From positions 243,536-307,535 of the forward strand of contig KQ965780.1 in the NCBI GenBank assembly GCA_001574975.1: DNA of 64,000 nt. Direction: 5' to 3'. The DNA is from Gonapodya prolifera JEL478. Its lineage: Eukaryota > Monoblepharomycota > Monoblepharidomycetes > Monoblepharidales > Gonapodyaceae. Below are positions 15,018 to 26,197 of the stretch, in pieces (positions within the stretch are counted from its first letter, which is position 1; every line of letters starts with the position of its first letter). A program made the position numbers and the translations under genes. The notes under the pieces are model-generated. The model searched no databases, was not told the DNA's origin, and saw only the letters and a program-made list of their open reading frames with translations.

Positions 15018-15387
15018 ATGGATCCCTATTACGATACGCCTGGAATGGAATCAACGAGCGAGGTCAGTAAAAGATTCTGCAACAAGTGCAGTTGAATCTC
15101 AATCTCACCGGAATCGAAAGGTATTCTGGATGCTTGACCAGGATGGTGGAAGATCCGATTGTGGCGAGATTTGGAGAAGGCCTTGCGTGATGAATGAGTT
15201 CCTGAGACATGAGAGCAATGCCAGGCGTGTCGGAACGCTGTCATCGAAGTCTCTTCTGAAAGGCGTCCGAACGAGTGGACAACCTGATGCCGCACGGTCC
15301 CTGAATCCGACCGAAGCCAGAGTCACCAGCATCACCTTTATTGAATTATTATCCTTATCCTTGTTGTTTCGTTGCTGGCACCATTAA
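15018..15387 (+). CDS. Small hypothetical protein, weak support
   Basis: An ATG at 15018 (MDPYYDTPGMESTSE) is followed by a candidate GTCAGT...AAAG intron (~15063-15120) and then an open frame (VFWMLDQDGGRSDCGEIW...) to a stop at 15385-15387. No domain or homology is recognised. The 300 nt upstream (14783-15017) and the interval 15388-15773 show nothing supportable. Confidence 0.25.
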
Positions 15388-15773
15388 TTGGAATTATTTG
15401 TATGTATGACTGCACGGAAATGGTTCACATTCTCCAATAGCACGTATCTATTCCACGAGAGCGCCCAAGCCTGCTCGTTCCCCCACGCTCGGCAAAGTGT
15501 GAAACGAAATGTATATCTAAAACATGCAGCTCTACACAACACCAACAAACTGAAAACTAAAACCACCAACGTGCGACTCATTTTGGGGCTCCAGTTCACT
15601 CGTCACTTGGGCTCATACTTCATGTCGAACTTGTGCATCCGTACCCCCGTCATGCTCTCAATCCTGGCCATGCGGGACCGGTTCACAGAGGCTATCACTG
15701 CAGGGGCACGCGGGCGCACGAAGGCAAATCGGCTTTAATCTTCTCATTCCGCACACAAACATCGAACGCACGC

Positions 15774-17726
15774 TCAAACCAACTCACACGACCCCAACCA
15801 GGGAGCATAATACGAAATCCTCGACGCGACCCACCACCACCCAATCAACAACGACGCCGCCACGCGCTGCCCAAACGTCGGGCGCCGCAACGCGAGGTAC
15901 GCCGTGCACTGCGGGCCAATGAGGCGGATCGCGATGTCGGTGAGCACGCCGTGAGCGAATGTTTGCACGCGTTGGACCGAGGCTTGCGTTTTAGGGTCTT
16001 CGAGGAGACGCGATTTGGCGGCCTCGGACGTGGGCTCCTTCGCGGCTTGGGTGTGTTCGAGCGCGCGGAGTTCGGCGACCCCGCGCGCCATGCCACGGAG
16101 AAGTACTTGAGCGAGTTTGCGCGGAGTTTCGTCGGTGGTTGTCATGACGCAGTTGCTGGGTGGTAAAAGGGGTTGTGGGGGAGGGTGTGAGTCTTCTGCG
16201 CGATGACGGTGAAACAAAACAAAAAACGGAGGAAAAACCCACTGCAAACAAAAGCTGTACCCAAACGACGCGCAACAATCGATCCCCCTCGTGAGCGGCG
16301 TGAACTCGTCGCGCACGCCCGAGAGGTAGCTGACGTAGCGCCACATGTGGAGGTAGTCATCCGTGTTCTGCGCCGTGACGAGCTGGCCCATGGCGCGCAT
16401 TTTCATCAGCGGGCCTGAGCAGAAGTCCAGGATCGTGTGGATCATGTCTTCCTGGAGGTGTGAGAGGTCATGGGCAGAGGGGAGTGCAGAAGTAAGCATG
16501 CCGAGAGTCAGTGGGCTAATCTCGGGTTGCGTTGAGCAGAGCAGGAAGAACTACCGACCTGGTTAATAGGAACTCCGTACTCCTTCTCATCATACACCTG
16601 CGGGTTCTTTACCGCCATCTTGCGGATCCGCGTGCGGACGTGGCCGTGCAGGAACCGGACTTTCACGGTCGTCGCCCAGCCTTGGTGTTCTGGGAGGAGA
16701 GCTGTACGCGGGGGTGTGGGTGTGGGAGATGGGGGAGATGAGGTCAGTGGTGAGACACAAGATACAAGGCATGCGCAAGGCGATGCACGTCGAAGTCGAT
16801 GTACGCTCCGCGAGACTATATTCCGTTCCGCCCTGTATAGTTCGCCATCGGCGGGAATATGCGCATCGCGCTGTCTCATTTGCACTTCGCGAGTCACTCG
16901 CCTCCAGAGGACAGCCTCGGTCAGCGCCTTACGGGATGTACGGTCCGCGAGTATATACCACTCCCCGGGGTATTCGCCTCCGGTGGACATCGAGCGAAAG
17001 TGCCTAGCGGCGCTTAGGCCTCGGTCTTCCGTGCTTCGCACTCCAGACTTCGCTCGACGCCCCGCCACCCCCTTACTAACCATCTTCGAACATCATGGAA
17101 TTCACCCATGCCGAGGTCTCAATCAACCGTCGGAACACACTCCGTTCAGCGGTGAGATACCCGGTCGAGAAGAGGACCTTTTGGATCTTTGCAAAGCTCG
17201 TTCCGAGGACGAGCGTTGTGAGCTGCAGGATTCCGAGCAGGTCAGAGTTTCGCCAGTAGAATGCCTTTATGGGTGTTGCGTGAGTCGGTAAGGTATTGCG
17301 CAAGACAAGAAATGTGTGGAGGATGGCCAACGAACCTGAGCTCGCTTGATGGTGTCTTGATCAACCCATTCTGGAACCGTCGTGAGGTGCTCCCACAGCG
17401 CGACAGCCTCTGGCATTCCGCTAGCGTGCGTGCGCAAAGCATTGGAAAAGTTGCCAGAGGTGTACGCAACAATTAAAACGACGTCGATCACATGTGGCAA
17501 GGTGACAACCACCTCACCTCTTGGCATCGCTCTTGAGCCTCTCCACTGCATCATCTCTGATCGTGATCCCCGACGCTGCAATGTAGGCGTCGACCACGTC
17601 GTCCGAGATTAATCGCATCTTGTCCAGCGTGACCATTGGCGCGGGGGGGAATCGAGCCAGCACGCCGTGCGGGTCCGGTCCAAGCCAGAAGGCGCCGATG
17701 TCCGATGCGTGGCAGTCTAAAGACAT
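15774..17726 (-). CDS. DUF2236 protein: ER-bound oxygenase MpaB / rubber-oxygenase (Lcp) catalytic domain
   Basis: Heme-dependent oxygenase-type protein of the MpaB/Lcp superfamily, which in fungi cleaves long prenyl or isoprenoid chains at the ER. The putative ATG at 17726 opens MSLDCHASDIGAFWLGPDP, followed by PPAPMVTLDKMRL. Further exons give TGYLTAERSVFRRLIETSAW (~17150), VKVRFLHGHVRTRIRK (~16640, the conserved His/Arg helix), YGVPINQ (~16570) and TDDYLHMWRYVSYLSGV (~16340). The C-terminus has hydrophobic segments (VAASLLIGWWWVASRISYY) and ends at a TGA in 15774-15776. The intron between FEDG (~17085) and PEHQGW (~16690) is about 380 nt, far above the local norm. Exon edges are approximate. 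Confidence 0.8.
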
Positions 17727-18109
17727 TGCAGGTGTGGATCGCGGGTGGGAAGGTCTCGCGGGGTTCCCATGGACGGCGCTTTTGAGTGACGAGAATGGAT
17801 TCGGCGGGGAAGTTCAGCCGCACCGTCCCTGAAGCATATTCAGCCAGCAGGTTACCACGGGGTGATTACATCCATTTCTACTGCGGAAAAGAAGTAAATC
17901 TGATGACTGTAAAAACCTGGCGAGCCCAAAAAGACATACATAGATTTACAATGGGGAGTTTTACTCCAGGCGTGGGAACGTCTCAACAAGACACCTAACT
18001 TTGTTCTCGCTTTGAGCTATCAATGTGTAGGCGTTTGCGAGCAGTGAGTGTCTTACTCTTAGCACAAATTTCTCTTGTTCGCGCTGACCTGTTAATCTCT
18101 GTGCCGCAC
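17727..18109. other. Upstream interval of the MpaB-like gene
   Basis: No coding region is supported here. It contains the presumed promoter of the minus-strand MpaB-like gene and leads into the first copy of a diverged direct repeat. Confidence 0.4.
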
Positions 18110-18265
18110 CATGCCCTCCAAGGTCACTTGCCCACTTAAAAAGCCCATTTTGCCCAAATTTCCAAGAACGGTCCGACCGAATGGGCTTATCTCAACCTTA
18201 AGAATCTGAAACTACGCCCGTTCATCTCTAAGAGTGTTCTTTTTTGTCTCGCAGCAAACTGGACA
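18110..18265 (+). repeat. Diverged direct repeat, copy 1
   Basis: Shares an ordered series of blocks with 18885-19045: a CTTGCCCACT start, then a TTTCCAAG..GGTCCGACCGA-TGGG core followed by TTATCTCAA, a second match ending in CCGTTC, and a T-rich GTTCTTTTTT tract. Similarity by eye is about 70% with small indels, so this looks like an old duplication of non-coding sequence. Confidence 0.65.
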
Positions 18266-18366
18266 TTGCCCCACGGTTGCATTTTTGGCTTCGAGAAGCA
18301 TGGTCACGTGTAAAGAGCATGCACTGCAAGTCAACCTATTGAAAGCGTTCGACCAAGCCCCAGGCT

Positions 18367-18603
18367 ATGGCCACTCATCGCTTGCCCGCAACCTTTTCTT
18401 TTTGGTTCTGCACCACCATCGCCATGTACACTTTTTGTTTTCACCACGTGGGTCCGCGCGGACGGGGACGCGGGCGTCGGCGAGACGTAAGGGATAGCGC
18501 CCGCCACCCGGCTGATTCAGCTTGCTTATTGGGTCATGATTGGTATGGCTTTGTGTCCGAGATGAAAGGTATGGCCAGAATCAGCGGTGAGTGGCTGTTG
18601 TGA
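18367..18603 (+). CDS. Short ORF with hydrophobic N-terminus, weak support
   Basis: An ATG at 18367 gives MATHRLPATFSFWFCTTIAM, a possible signal or anchor, then a Gly-Arg repeat (RGRGRGRRRD) directly before a GTAAGG donor near 18487. The continuation is unclear and no family is recognised. It lies just downstream of repeat copy 1. Confidence 0.2.
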   Translation: MATHRLPATFSFWFCTTIAMYTFCFHHVGPRGRGRGRRRDVRDSARHPADSACLLGHDWYGFVSEMKGMARISGEWLL

Positions 18604-18884
18604 AGATCGCAGATGCGTCGAGTATTCCAGTCCATGTTCTCTCAGGCAGAGTAGACAGTACGAAATACAGTGGTCACGATATGGACAAAAATGAGTTTAG
18701 TCGATCTCTGGGCAGTTGGAATTGGTGTTCGTGAATAGCTATTGTCCAGAACCACCATATCGCCCTCGCACCTCCATTTCCTTCATTGCGACTTCCACGG
18801 CGCGCAGACGAAACGGATGTATCGCCAAATTTTCTCAACCTGAAGTAACTTGGATTTTAACGGGCCGGTTTGTTCGCTGGTGTG

Positions 18885-19045
18885 CGACTTCGCTTGCCCA
18901 CTCTTTTAATTCACCCCTTTTTGCTTTTTTTTGCACACATTTCCCAAGGATGGTCCGACCGACTGGGTTTATCTCAAACTTACTTGAATCTCCATGACCC
19001 GATCGAATCTTAGACCGTTCTTTTTTTCCCCTTCACATTCTGTTT
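18885..19045 (+). repeat. Diverged direct repeat, copy 2
   Basis: Second copy of the block described at 18110-18265, with a longer T tract (CTTTTTTTTGC) inserted before the TTTCCCAAGGATGGTCCGAC core. The rest of 18604-19599 shows no supportable gene. A T-rich stretch lies at 19446-19460. Confidence 0.65.
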
Positions 19046-19599
19046 GCTCCTCCACAGTCCGGAATTTCGCGGTTGGGAAGCACTTGGGAAGGAACGCGGG
19101 CACGAAATGAGCGCTCTATCACCTTCCATTTCCTAATTGCTGAAGGTTTGTGTATAAGTGTTTGAAGGGGGCGGACCCCAGACTTGGCAGGGTCTCACTC
19201 TGTCCATTTAGATTTGCAGCCCTTGCCTGTCCGAGTCCAATCAAATGTCTTGAATGTGCAATATATTTCCTTTGAAGACGATCTCTGAAGATTAGCGTGC
19301 TTCGAGTACATCGATAGACCACAGGGAGCCTTTACTTCTGCATTGCATACACAAGTGCATCAGCTGCCCGGCACACCTCCAGCAGTACAGCAATGCGATG
19401 ACTGGATCCAGCAATACCGATGCTGCATCAAACCCCTCGTCTTTTCGTTTTTTTTTTTTCATTCCTTCTCGATCGATGGAACAATCCTCGCCTCCTCAAA
19501 GAAGGAATCGCGGGCCACGGCAAACCCCGCCTGCCTTCCACAGCGAAAAGCTTAAAGCTAAAAGACCATGCCAAGCCGTCTCCATCTCCCCACCACACG

Positions 19600-21724
19600 A
19601 TGCCGAGCGCTCTCCAGCAATCCTTCAATGGATCCCCACGTGCCATATCACGGCCCTCCCTACGGGTCCTCCCACCTCAGCTCGGACTCGGCGTCCACAC
19701 CACTCCATCATCCCCAGCTCGCTCCATAACCATACCCAAAGGAACTACTCCCATCGACCCGCACGCGTGGACACCCGCATCCCTCAAACCCGACGACGAC
19801 GACCGACTCGCCGAGGAATCGCTCAAGGATCCCGTCCTCCCAACCAAGGCCGGACCCGTACCCCGCTCCGAACCCACCTCCGACCCTTCCACTTCCACCT
19901 CCCACCTGAGCATCCCCGCATGGCTCCTCTTTGTCCTCGCAGCCGCCCTGCTCTCGTCATCCATGAACGTCGTCCCCCCGCTCCTCGTCGAAATCGGCAA
20001 GGAGTTCGACGTCGGTGAGAGGGAATCAGCCCTCGCTGCAACGGCGACAAGTTCAGGCTTTCTGGCCGGTATCAGCATTATTGGACCCTTGGGCGATGTT
20101 TTTGATAAGAAAGTGTATGTTGTTTATTACGTGGGGTTTTCAGTCACGATTACGAGGAAAACACTCCAACCTCCGCCGTGTCCCGCTACCAACTTATTGA
20201 TCTTCTTCTAAATCAATTGCCCATCATCGTAGTGGCCGCCGTCGCCATCGCAAGCATCTCCAACATCCTCCTCGCGCTTGTACCCTCTTACCCGGCCTTT
20301 CTCGTCGCGTGCTTCTCTGTTGGGTTGTTTTGTCAGGGCGCTGTAAGCTTTGTTTTTCTTCGTGCTTCGTGTTCCTGTTAGTGTTGATGATATCCAACGC
20401 ACTTCATCCCACCATCATCCCAAACACGTCATCCTACACTCCATCTCACACGACACCGCATCGCACCAAGATCAACGTCCCATTCGCCGTCGACCTCGCC
20501 GCGCCCAACCGAAGAGGCGCCGTCGTGGGAACTCTTGCAGCAGGGGCCAACGCCGGGTACGTCTTTGTCCTTCTTCCTGTCACCACGATCCCGTCACAAT
20601 CATTACCTCCCCCCCCACCCTTCCCCCAACACGCCTGCTCACTCACCGCCCACTGCCGCCTCCTAGATCCCTCCTCGGCCGCGTCCTCGCCGGCCACGTC
20701 GCCGAGAAATTCGGCCTGCGGGTCGTCTTCCTGTGCATGGCAGTCGAGACTGCACTTATCGCGGCGGGGATGGGACTGCTCCTTCCTCGCAAACCCAAAC
20801 AGCAACCCAAGGCGTCCAAAAGTGGCAGCGCGGGGACGCGTGCAGGTGGATCCCTTGCGACACTAGTGCACGTGTTGGGGAACGTCGTCACGGATGGCGC
20901 GTTGCTGCGACGTGGGTGCTGGGTCTCTTTTTGACGTGTGGAAATTTGTGATCTGAAACGATACGACTCCAAAAGTGTGCGCAATGGCGTTTGTCCAAGT
21001 TACAGCGGTGAGTACGTTGCCCAAGAGACAGACTCCACTTAATTGGCTCTCCTCCGTCTTCCTCTACTCTCAACTGTACAAAACCAAAAGTTTGGCACGT
21101 TTTGGACAACGAGCACTTTTCTGTTGACCCACCCCCCGTTCAACTTTTCGCCGGGCGAGGTCGGTATGCTCAGCTTGGTCGGCGTCGCGGGCATTGCGGC
21201 CACTTTTTGCCTCGGATTTATTAGTGACGTTGTTCCCAGAGGTTATGTGAGTATTCCCCGTCTTCGTTTCTCCCCCGTTCCCTTCCATTGAGTTGTGCAT
21301 CTTATAACCCTTCAACCCCGAACCCCCCCACATCCTCTGACGCCAGCTCACCATCACAGGCACGCTCATTGGACTGAGCGTATGGACACTCCTCCTCGCC
21401 TTCGGGCAAACCCACGTCTGGGCCGTCTTCGGCGGGGCGTTCTGGCTGGACGTGGGCAGCCAAATGGTGACCATTGTGAACCGCGCCGCGTGCATCAAGC
21501 TGTACCCGGCACACATCTCGACCGTTAACACGATCTACTCCCTCTTCTTTGTTGCCGGGTTGACCACGGGAAACACGCTGGGGCCCGCGATGTGGGTTTC
21601 GTACGGGTGGCCGGGCGTGTGTGTGGTAGGGCTGGTGTGCGGGGTGGGAGTTCAGGCGATTTTCCTTTCGGGGATTGCGAGGCGATGGGTGCGGGCAGGG
21701 CAAGGGTACGAAACCATTTCGTGA
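19600..21724 (+). CDS. MFS transporter, 12-TM, YnfM-like
   Basis: Proton-driven membrane carrier. The ATG at 19600 begins a long hydrophilic Pro/Ser/Thr-rich N-terminus (~105 residues). TM1 follows (IPAWLLFVLAAALLSSSMNV), then LLVEIGKEFDVGERESAL, and motif A-like GPLGDVFDKK (~20091). Later exons give IASISNILLALVPSYPAFLV, GRVLAGHVAEKFGLRVVF (~20683), GTFWTTSTFLLTHPPFNFSP, GVAGIAATFCLGFISD and STVNTIYSLFFVAGLTTGNT (~21520). The order and the second-half NTIY..FF.G.. block match the bacterial YnfM-like MFS group, suggesting an old bacterial-type carrier, though several introns are present. The stop is at 21722-21724. The substrate is unknown. Confidence 0.85.
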
Positions 21725-21983
21725 AGGACGTACAGATTCGAGGGCGAGCCGTAGTGCATTACAAACGTCTATTTGCTTTCCAAAATACTATGTCTCAGTT
21801 TCAGTGTCGGTTCAAACAACAGCAAATCCAAGCGACGCAACAAAAAGTTCCAAACAACAGCATAGCCAACGACACGCTACAAAACATCGACACTTTGACA
21901 TGCACCCGCAGACAGAAAACCATCATTAACAATTTACGACGCAAATAAAAACGGGATGTCCACGCGATGAAGAGGGGATGCGC

Positions 21984-23890
21984 TCAAAAGTACGAATAAA
22001 TTCCGCCTGGGCGGTCCGCCATCGCAGCAAGAGCCTTCACCGATGCTTTTGCAAACACTCTGACCTCGGTGTAGAAGCCCGACTCAAGATACTGCCTCAT
22101 AAAGATGGGGCATGTGAATCCCATGATAATCCACATGCTGAGTATTTTCACGGGTTTGGGGAGATCGTTTAATGCCCTGTTGATCGTAGCGGGAGCGAGG
22201 TACTTGAAGGCGACCTGCAGCGTCGTCAGGAGACCGTGGATAAGGAAAAATAACATGTTATCGCCGCGGAAAGTGTGGAATGCGACAAAGTTGAGCCAGC
22301 TGGCAGTGACATTTGATGAGCCGTCTGCGGTGGACAAGAGAGTGATGTTTCAACTTACTCGTGGGAGACACCCGAAACCAAGAAGACTTGCAAGGAAGCA
22401 AGAGTTGAGGATAGCGTGAAGCCCTTTTTCTTTCCCTTGCCGTGGTGGCTGGCTTCTTTAGCATGTCCGTTCACGCCCTTGTGTTCTGCGTCACCATTCA
22501 CGTGTCCGTTAGTAACCTGCTCACCCCACGTTGGTCATCAACAATGCTGACGGCTACTCGTGCTACACGGAAACACGTACGGGTTTCGTCTCAGTGCTCT
22601 GCTTCAACTCTTCCTTGGAATCGTTCGATGACAAGACGACCTTCTTCACCATGTTTTGGATAGGCTCCAAGGAGTGGTTGGACACGACTTCCTTGACTAC
22701 TTGTATCTGCTCTGAGATGTTCTGGACCGAAGGGTCGAAAACGGCCCTGTGAAAAGTGTTCTAGATGGGCGAATGTCAATCATCAATCCAACTGGTGAAA
22801 AGTCCGTTTAGAATCACCTTGACCAACATATTCCACTGAAAATAAATCATGGACAAATGTCAGTAAATTATCCAATGGTACTTTTCGACATCACTCTCAC
22901 TCTTCCGCTCCAAAAGTCGCGCACTAAAGAGAATCGTGATGAGGAAACGAGGTTCATTGTAATTCCAAAAATTTCACTTACTTGATGTCGAAAACAGCGG
23001 ATTTTGGAACAATGGGTTCATGGGAACCCCCGTGACGAGTTCACCAAAGGCCAAGATGAGGTCCTGGTTCGGCATATCAGATACTTCAAATAAGATTCAT
23101 TGAGGTGACGCGTTACCAGCAACTCACAAATGGTATCGATAGAGTCGGATAGAAGCAGCATCCGAGCATCATCCCGCCAATAAGGTAACGCAACGTGAAC
23201 ATGTTCCAGGTAAACAGGTCCCGCAGCATCTGCTTTTCGAAATCGTCTGTCACAGGACCGAGCAGAAGCAGAAAGAGGATCATGGCCTTGGTTGGGAGAA
23301 CCGCCCCGACTGTCCACGTAGGGTGCACAAAGCGTTTGTGATGCCGTCGTGGCTTTTGTTGGAAGTAGCTCGGTTCGGGATTGAACAAGAGGATGGCAAA
23401 GAATTGGAGTGCGGGCATTGATTTGATCTCCGTGGGTTCGCGAAGGTAGACGAGGTCATAGATTCTGGAAATTCAGGTGTTGACTCTGACTCACGAACAC
23501 GAGACGAGCTTAAGAACACCGCACCTCAGAGCCCCAACAAAGGTCACGCATGATACCAGCCACCATGCGCAGAGCGATAGCGTTTCCACCCGAGCGTCGG
23601 GCCAAGCGAGGTAAGGGGCAATCGGAGCAACCAATAGGCTCCCGATACATGACGCGGCTGCGATTCCCCTCCGCACTTTGGAAGCGAGGATGTAATCATT
23701 CCGAGCCGCAATGAATGATCCTAGGACAATGATCTGTAACGGTGGAATGGTTGAACGATCCCGGTTCGCGAGGCGGAGCGAGAATCGGTGGATTCCAACA
23801 TGAGGACCCGACACTCACCAAGTAAATAGCGAGAGTAATCCATATGACCCCAATTGGGGTTGGAGAGAGCAGCGCCATGGCAGAGGGCAT
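21984..23890 (-). CDS. MBOAT acyltransferase, wax-synthase type
   Basis: Polytopic ER enzyme expected to esterify an alcohol with acyl-CoA. Start choices are 23947, 23890 and 23878; MPSAMALLSP at 23890 is used here. Exons give IIVLGSFIAARNDYI, YLAWPDARVETLSLCAWWLV, KAMILFLLLLGPVTDDFEKQ, then the diagnostic LRDFWSGR joined across an intron to WNMLVK and across another to NTFHRAVFDPSVQ. A later exon ends in FLVSGVSH; splicing it to DWLNFVAFHTFRGDN restores the MBOAT catalytic-His block, followed by MLFFLIHGLLTTLQVAFKY. The stop is at 21984. An extended hydrophilic insert (VKEVVSNHSLEPIQNMVKKV...GKGKKKG) between the FW and SGVSH blocks is unusual. Confidence 0.83.
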
Positions 23891-24641
23891 TGGGCGATAA
23901 TCGGCTGGATGTAATGAGATAAAGTGGGTCGGACTGGCGAGGTTCAAGATTGCCGATTATATCACATGGGAGACGAGCCGAACCTCCCAGCGTACGGCGC
24001 ACCTGAATTTACGCAAATCCCGTCCCGAGGTTCCGACGGATGACGCAGAATTCGATGGCGTGAGATCGCACGGCAATTCGAGTTTCGGTGCCAATCTTTC
24101 AGAATTGTCCGCGCCAAAGGATGACTCAGGCGGACGGGCGATGCCCCGCCGAATGTATTGATACGGTATTGTTATTTGATCATTGCAAATAGAACGCTCA
24201 GTACAATATCACGTAATATCGGCCTGAATGAAATCACCGCAAAATTTTAAAGCACAGGCTCATCGATCACTCAATCAGAGAGCTAGTACCAGTAACTTAA
24301 AAAGGCGGAGAGTATCATGAATTTCAATAAACCAATAAGCTGTTGCTTGGTTATCATCCCATACTTTACGGCGGTTGCGGTCAAGAGCTGGTCATGCGAG
24401 CCGCTGTTTGTTTATGATGCACACAAGCCGCCCAGCAGTCGCCCGAAAAGCGCTATAATCTACCCGCTTGAGCTGCTACCAAGCTATGCTAAATCGATAA
24501 AAGAATGCACCACGAATCACCACAGATAAGCCACTTGTGTTTCTCGATCTAGACATAACTTATGTGGATACTTTGGAATTACATCGATAAACTGGTTCTT
24601 GCAGCTCTTGCGATGGTGAAGCATCGTTCCGCCCTTCATTC
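23891..24641. other. Intergenic, divergent promoter region, partly AT-rich
   Basis: About 750 nt between the diverging MBOAT and omega-amidase genes. The part from about 24160 to 24320 is clearly AT-richer than the flanks. I see no domain-like frame on either strand and no convincing repeat. Confidence 0.5.
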
Positions 24642-26101
24642 ATGTCACCATCACGGCACACTGGACCGGTTCCAACATTCACCGAACATCATCGACCCAT
24701 CATGGCCACCGTTACTGCCAGACCATTCAAAATTGCACTTGTCCAGGTACATGCCTCCGAATTGTTGCAATCACGCTTGATGCCCTCTCAATCGAGGGTC
24801 TGCGGGCTTCAAACTTGGAGATACTGATGCAATAGACCGATTTCAGTTAATGGTGGGGGCCAACAAGGCCGAAAACCTGTTACGAGCGAGAACAAAAGTG
24901 CTCGAGGCAAAGGATAAAGGAGCCAACGTTGTCGTGCTCCCCGAATGCTTCAACAGGTGAGCTCTCCAAAGTTTCCCGATTGCGCAATCGCCCGTTTATT
25001 GCAGAACGACTCACTGATTCATTTATGTTGCCTCGACGGTCATCAACGTGGCCTGATGATGTCCTGATTGTCCGTATCAGTCCTTACGGTGTGAAGTTCT
25101 TCCCCGACTATGCCGAGGTCATCCCAGGCGAATCGACCAACGCACTTTCAGCGATTGCAAAAGATGCAAGAGTGTGGCTTATTGGAGGTAATTGTTACTT
25201 TTGATTCGGTGGGAGCAGCGAAAGTCTGAGAGTGCTCAGACAAGGTGGAGCCGGAGCTCATTGAGGAACGATCGAAGCGAGCATCGGAAGATCGAATCCT
25301 TGCGCTCTGCTCAATATCTGACGTCTTGTGCTGCGCCTTCTCCCTCAAGGATCCATTCCCGAACGGGATCCTTCCAACTCCCGTCTCTACAACACCTGCA
25401 CCGTCTACAACCCAACCGGCACACTCGTCGCCACGCACCGAAAAGTCCACCTTTTCGACATTGACGTCCCAGGCAAAATTCGATTCAAGGAAAGCGAAGT
25501 CCTCACCGGCGGAGACAAGTGCACCATTGTGGACACCGAGTACGGCAAGATAGGAGTCGCCATTTGCTACGACATTCGATTCCCGGAGCTTGCGATGGTT
25601 GCGGCAAGAAGAGGGGCAGTGGCCATGATCTATCCTGGAGGTGAGGGCGTTGTCAGATGCTTACCCCATCTCAAGGAAGAAGACTGAACGTCCCATTCAT
25701 GCCACACCAGCGTTCAACACCGTCACTGGTCCTTTGCATTGGGAGCTCCTTCAACGGGCTCGTGCGGTTGACAACCAGATATATGTCGCCTGTTGCTCGC
25801 CTGCGCGCGTTCAGGAACCGAAAGAAGGTATGCCGTACAAGCGAGCAGAAGTCTGTGGGCGCCGCGAGGCTCCATTGGACTTACACCCTTTTATGGCAGG
25901 GGACTATCTGGCGTGGGGCCACTCAACGGTTGTGAACCCCAGCGGTGCTGTCGTAGCGACGACGGACGAGGCGGAGGCAACTGTGTATCACGACATTGAC
26001 CCTGCCGAAATTGCCCACTGGCGATCGTCAATTCCGGTCGTGTCGCAGAGGCGGTTTGATGTGTACGACGATGTGAGCAAGGTTTTGGTTTATGAGAACT
26101 G
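24642..26101 (+). CDS. Nitrilase-superfamily omega-amidase (Nit2-like)
   Basis: Amidase acting on omega-amides of alpha-keto acids, or on deaminated glutathione. The catalytic triad is visible: Glu in VVVLPECFN (~24940), Lys in [10 protein letters not shown] (~25440) and Cys in [14 protein letters not shown] (~25555). Two starts are possible: 24642 ([10 protein letters not shown], which could extend into a mitochondrial presequence) and 24702 ([15 protein letters not shown]), which fits the usual family length. Introns: ~24752-24849, one after PECFN, ~25187-25347, one near 25640-25710, and ~25829-25899. The last, if retained, would insert about 24 residues before [11 protein letters not shown]; splicing restores [18 protein letters not shown]. 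The stop is TGA at ~26099-26101. Confidence 0.9.
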
Positions 26102-26197
26102 AGATGTAATGGTGTCAGAGCAAACCCGAATGTTCGGAACAACACAGACAGTATTATTCGAAATTCGAATACACCGTGCGTACAAAATTAAAATCGC

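Noticed and set aside
25190-25350. Open frames inside the omega-amidase gene (reading [16 protein letters not shown])
   Set aside because: The stretch is an intron: joining GG at 25186 to SIPERD at ~25348 restores the nitrilase sequence exactly.
25829-25899. An apparent 24-residue insertion in the omega-amidase
   Set aside because: A GTATGC...GGCAG intron in matching phase removes it and restores the conserved AWGHSTVV approach.
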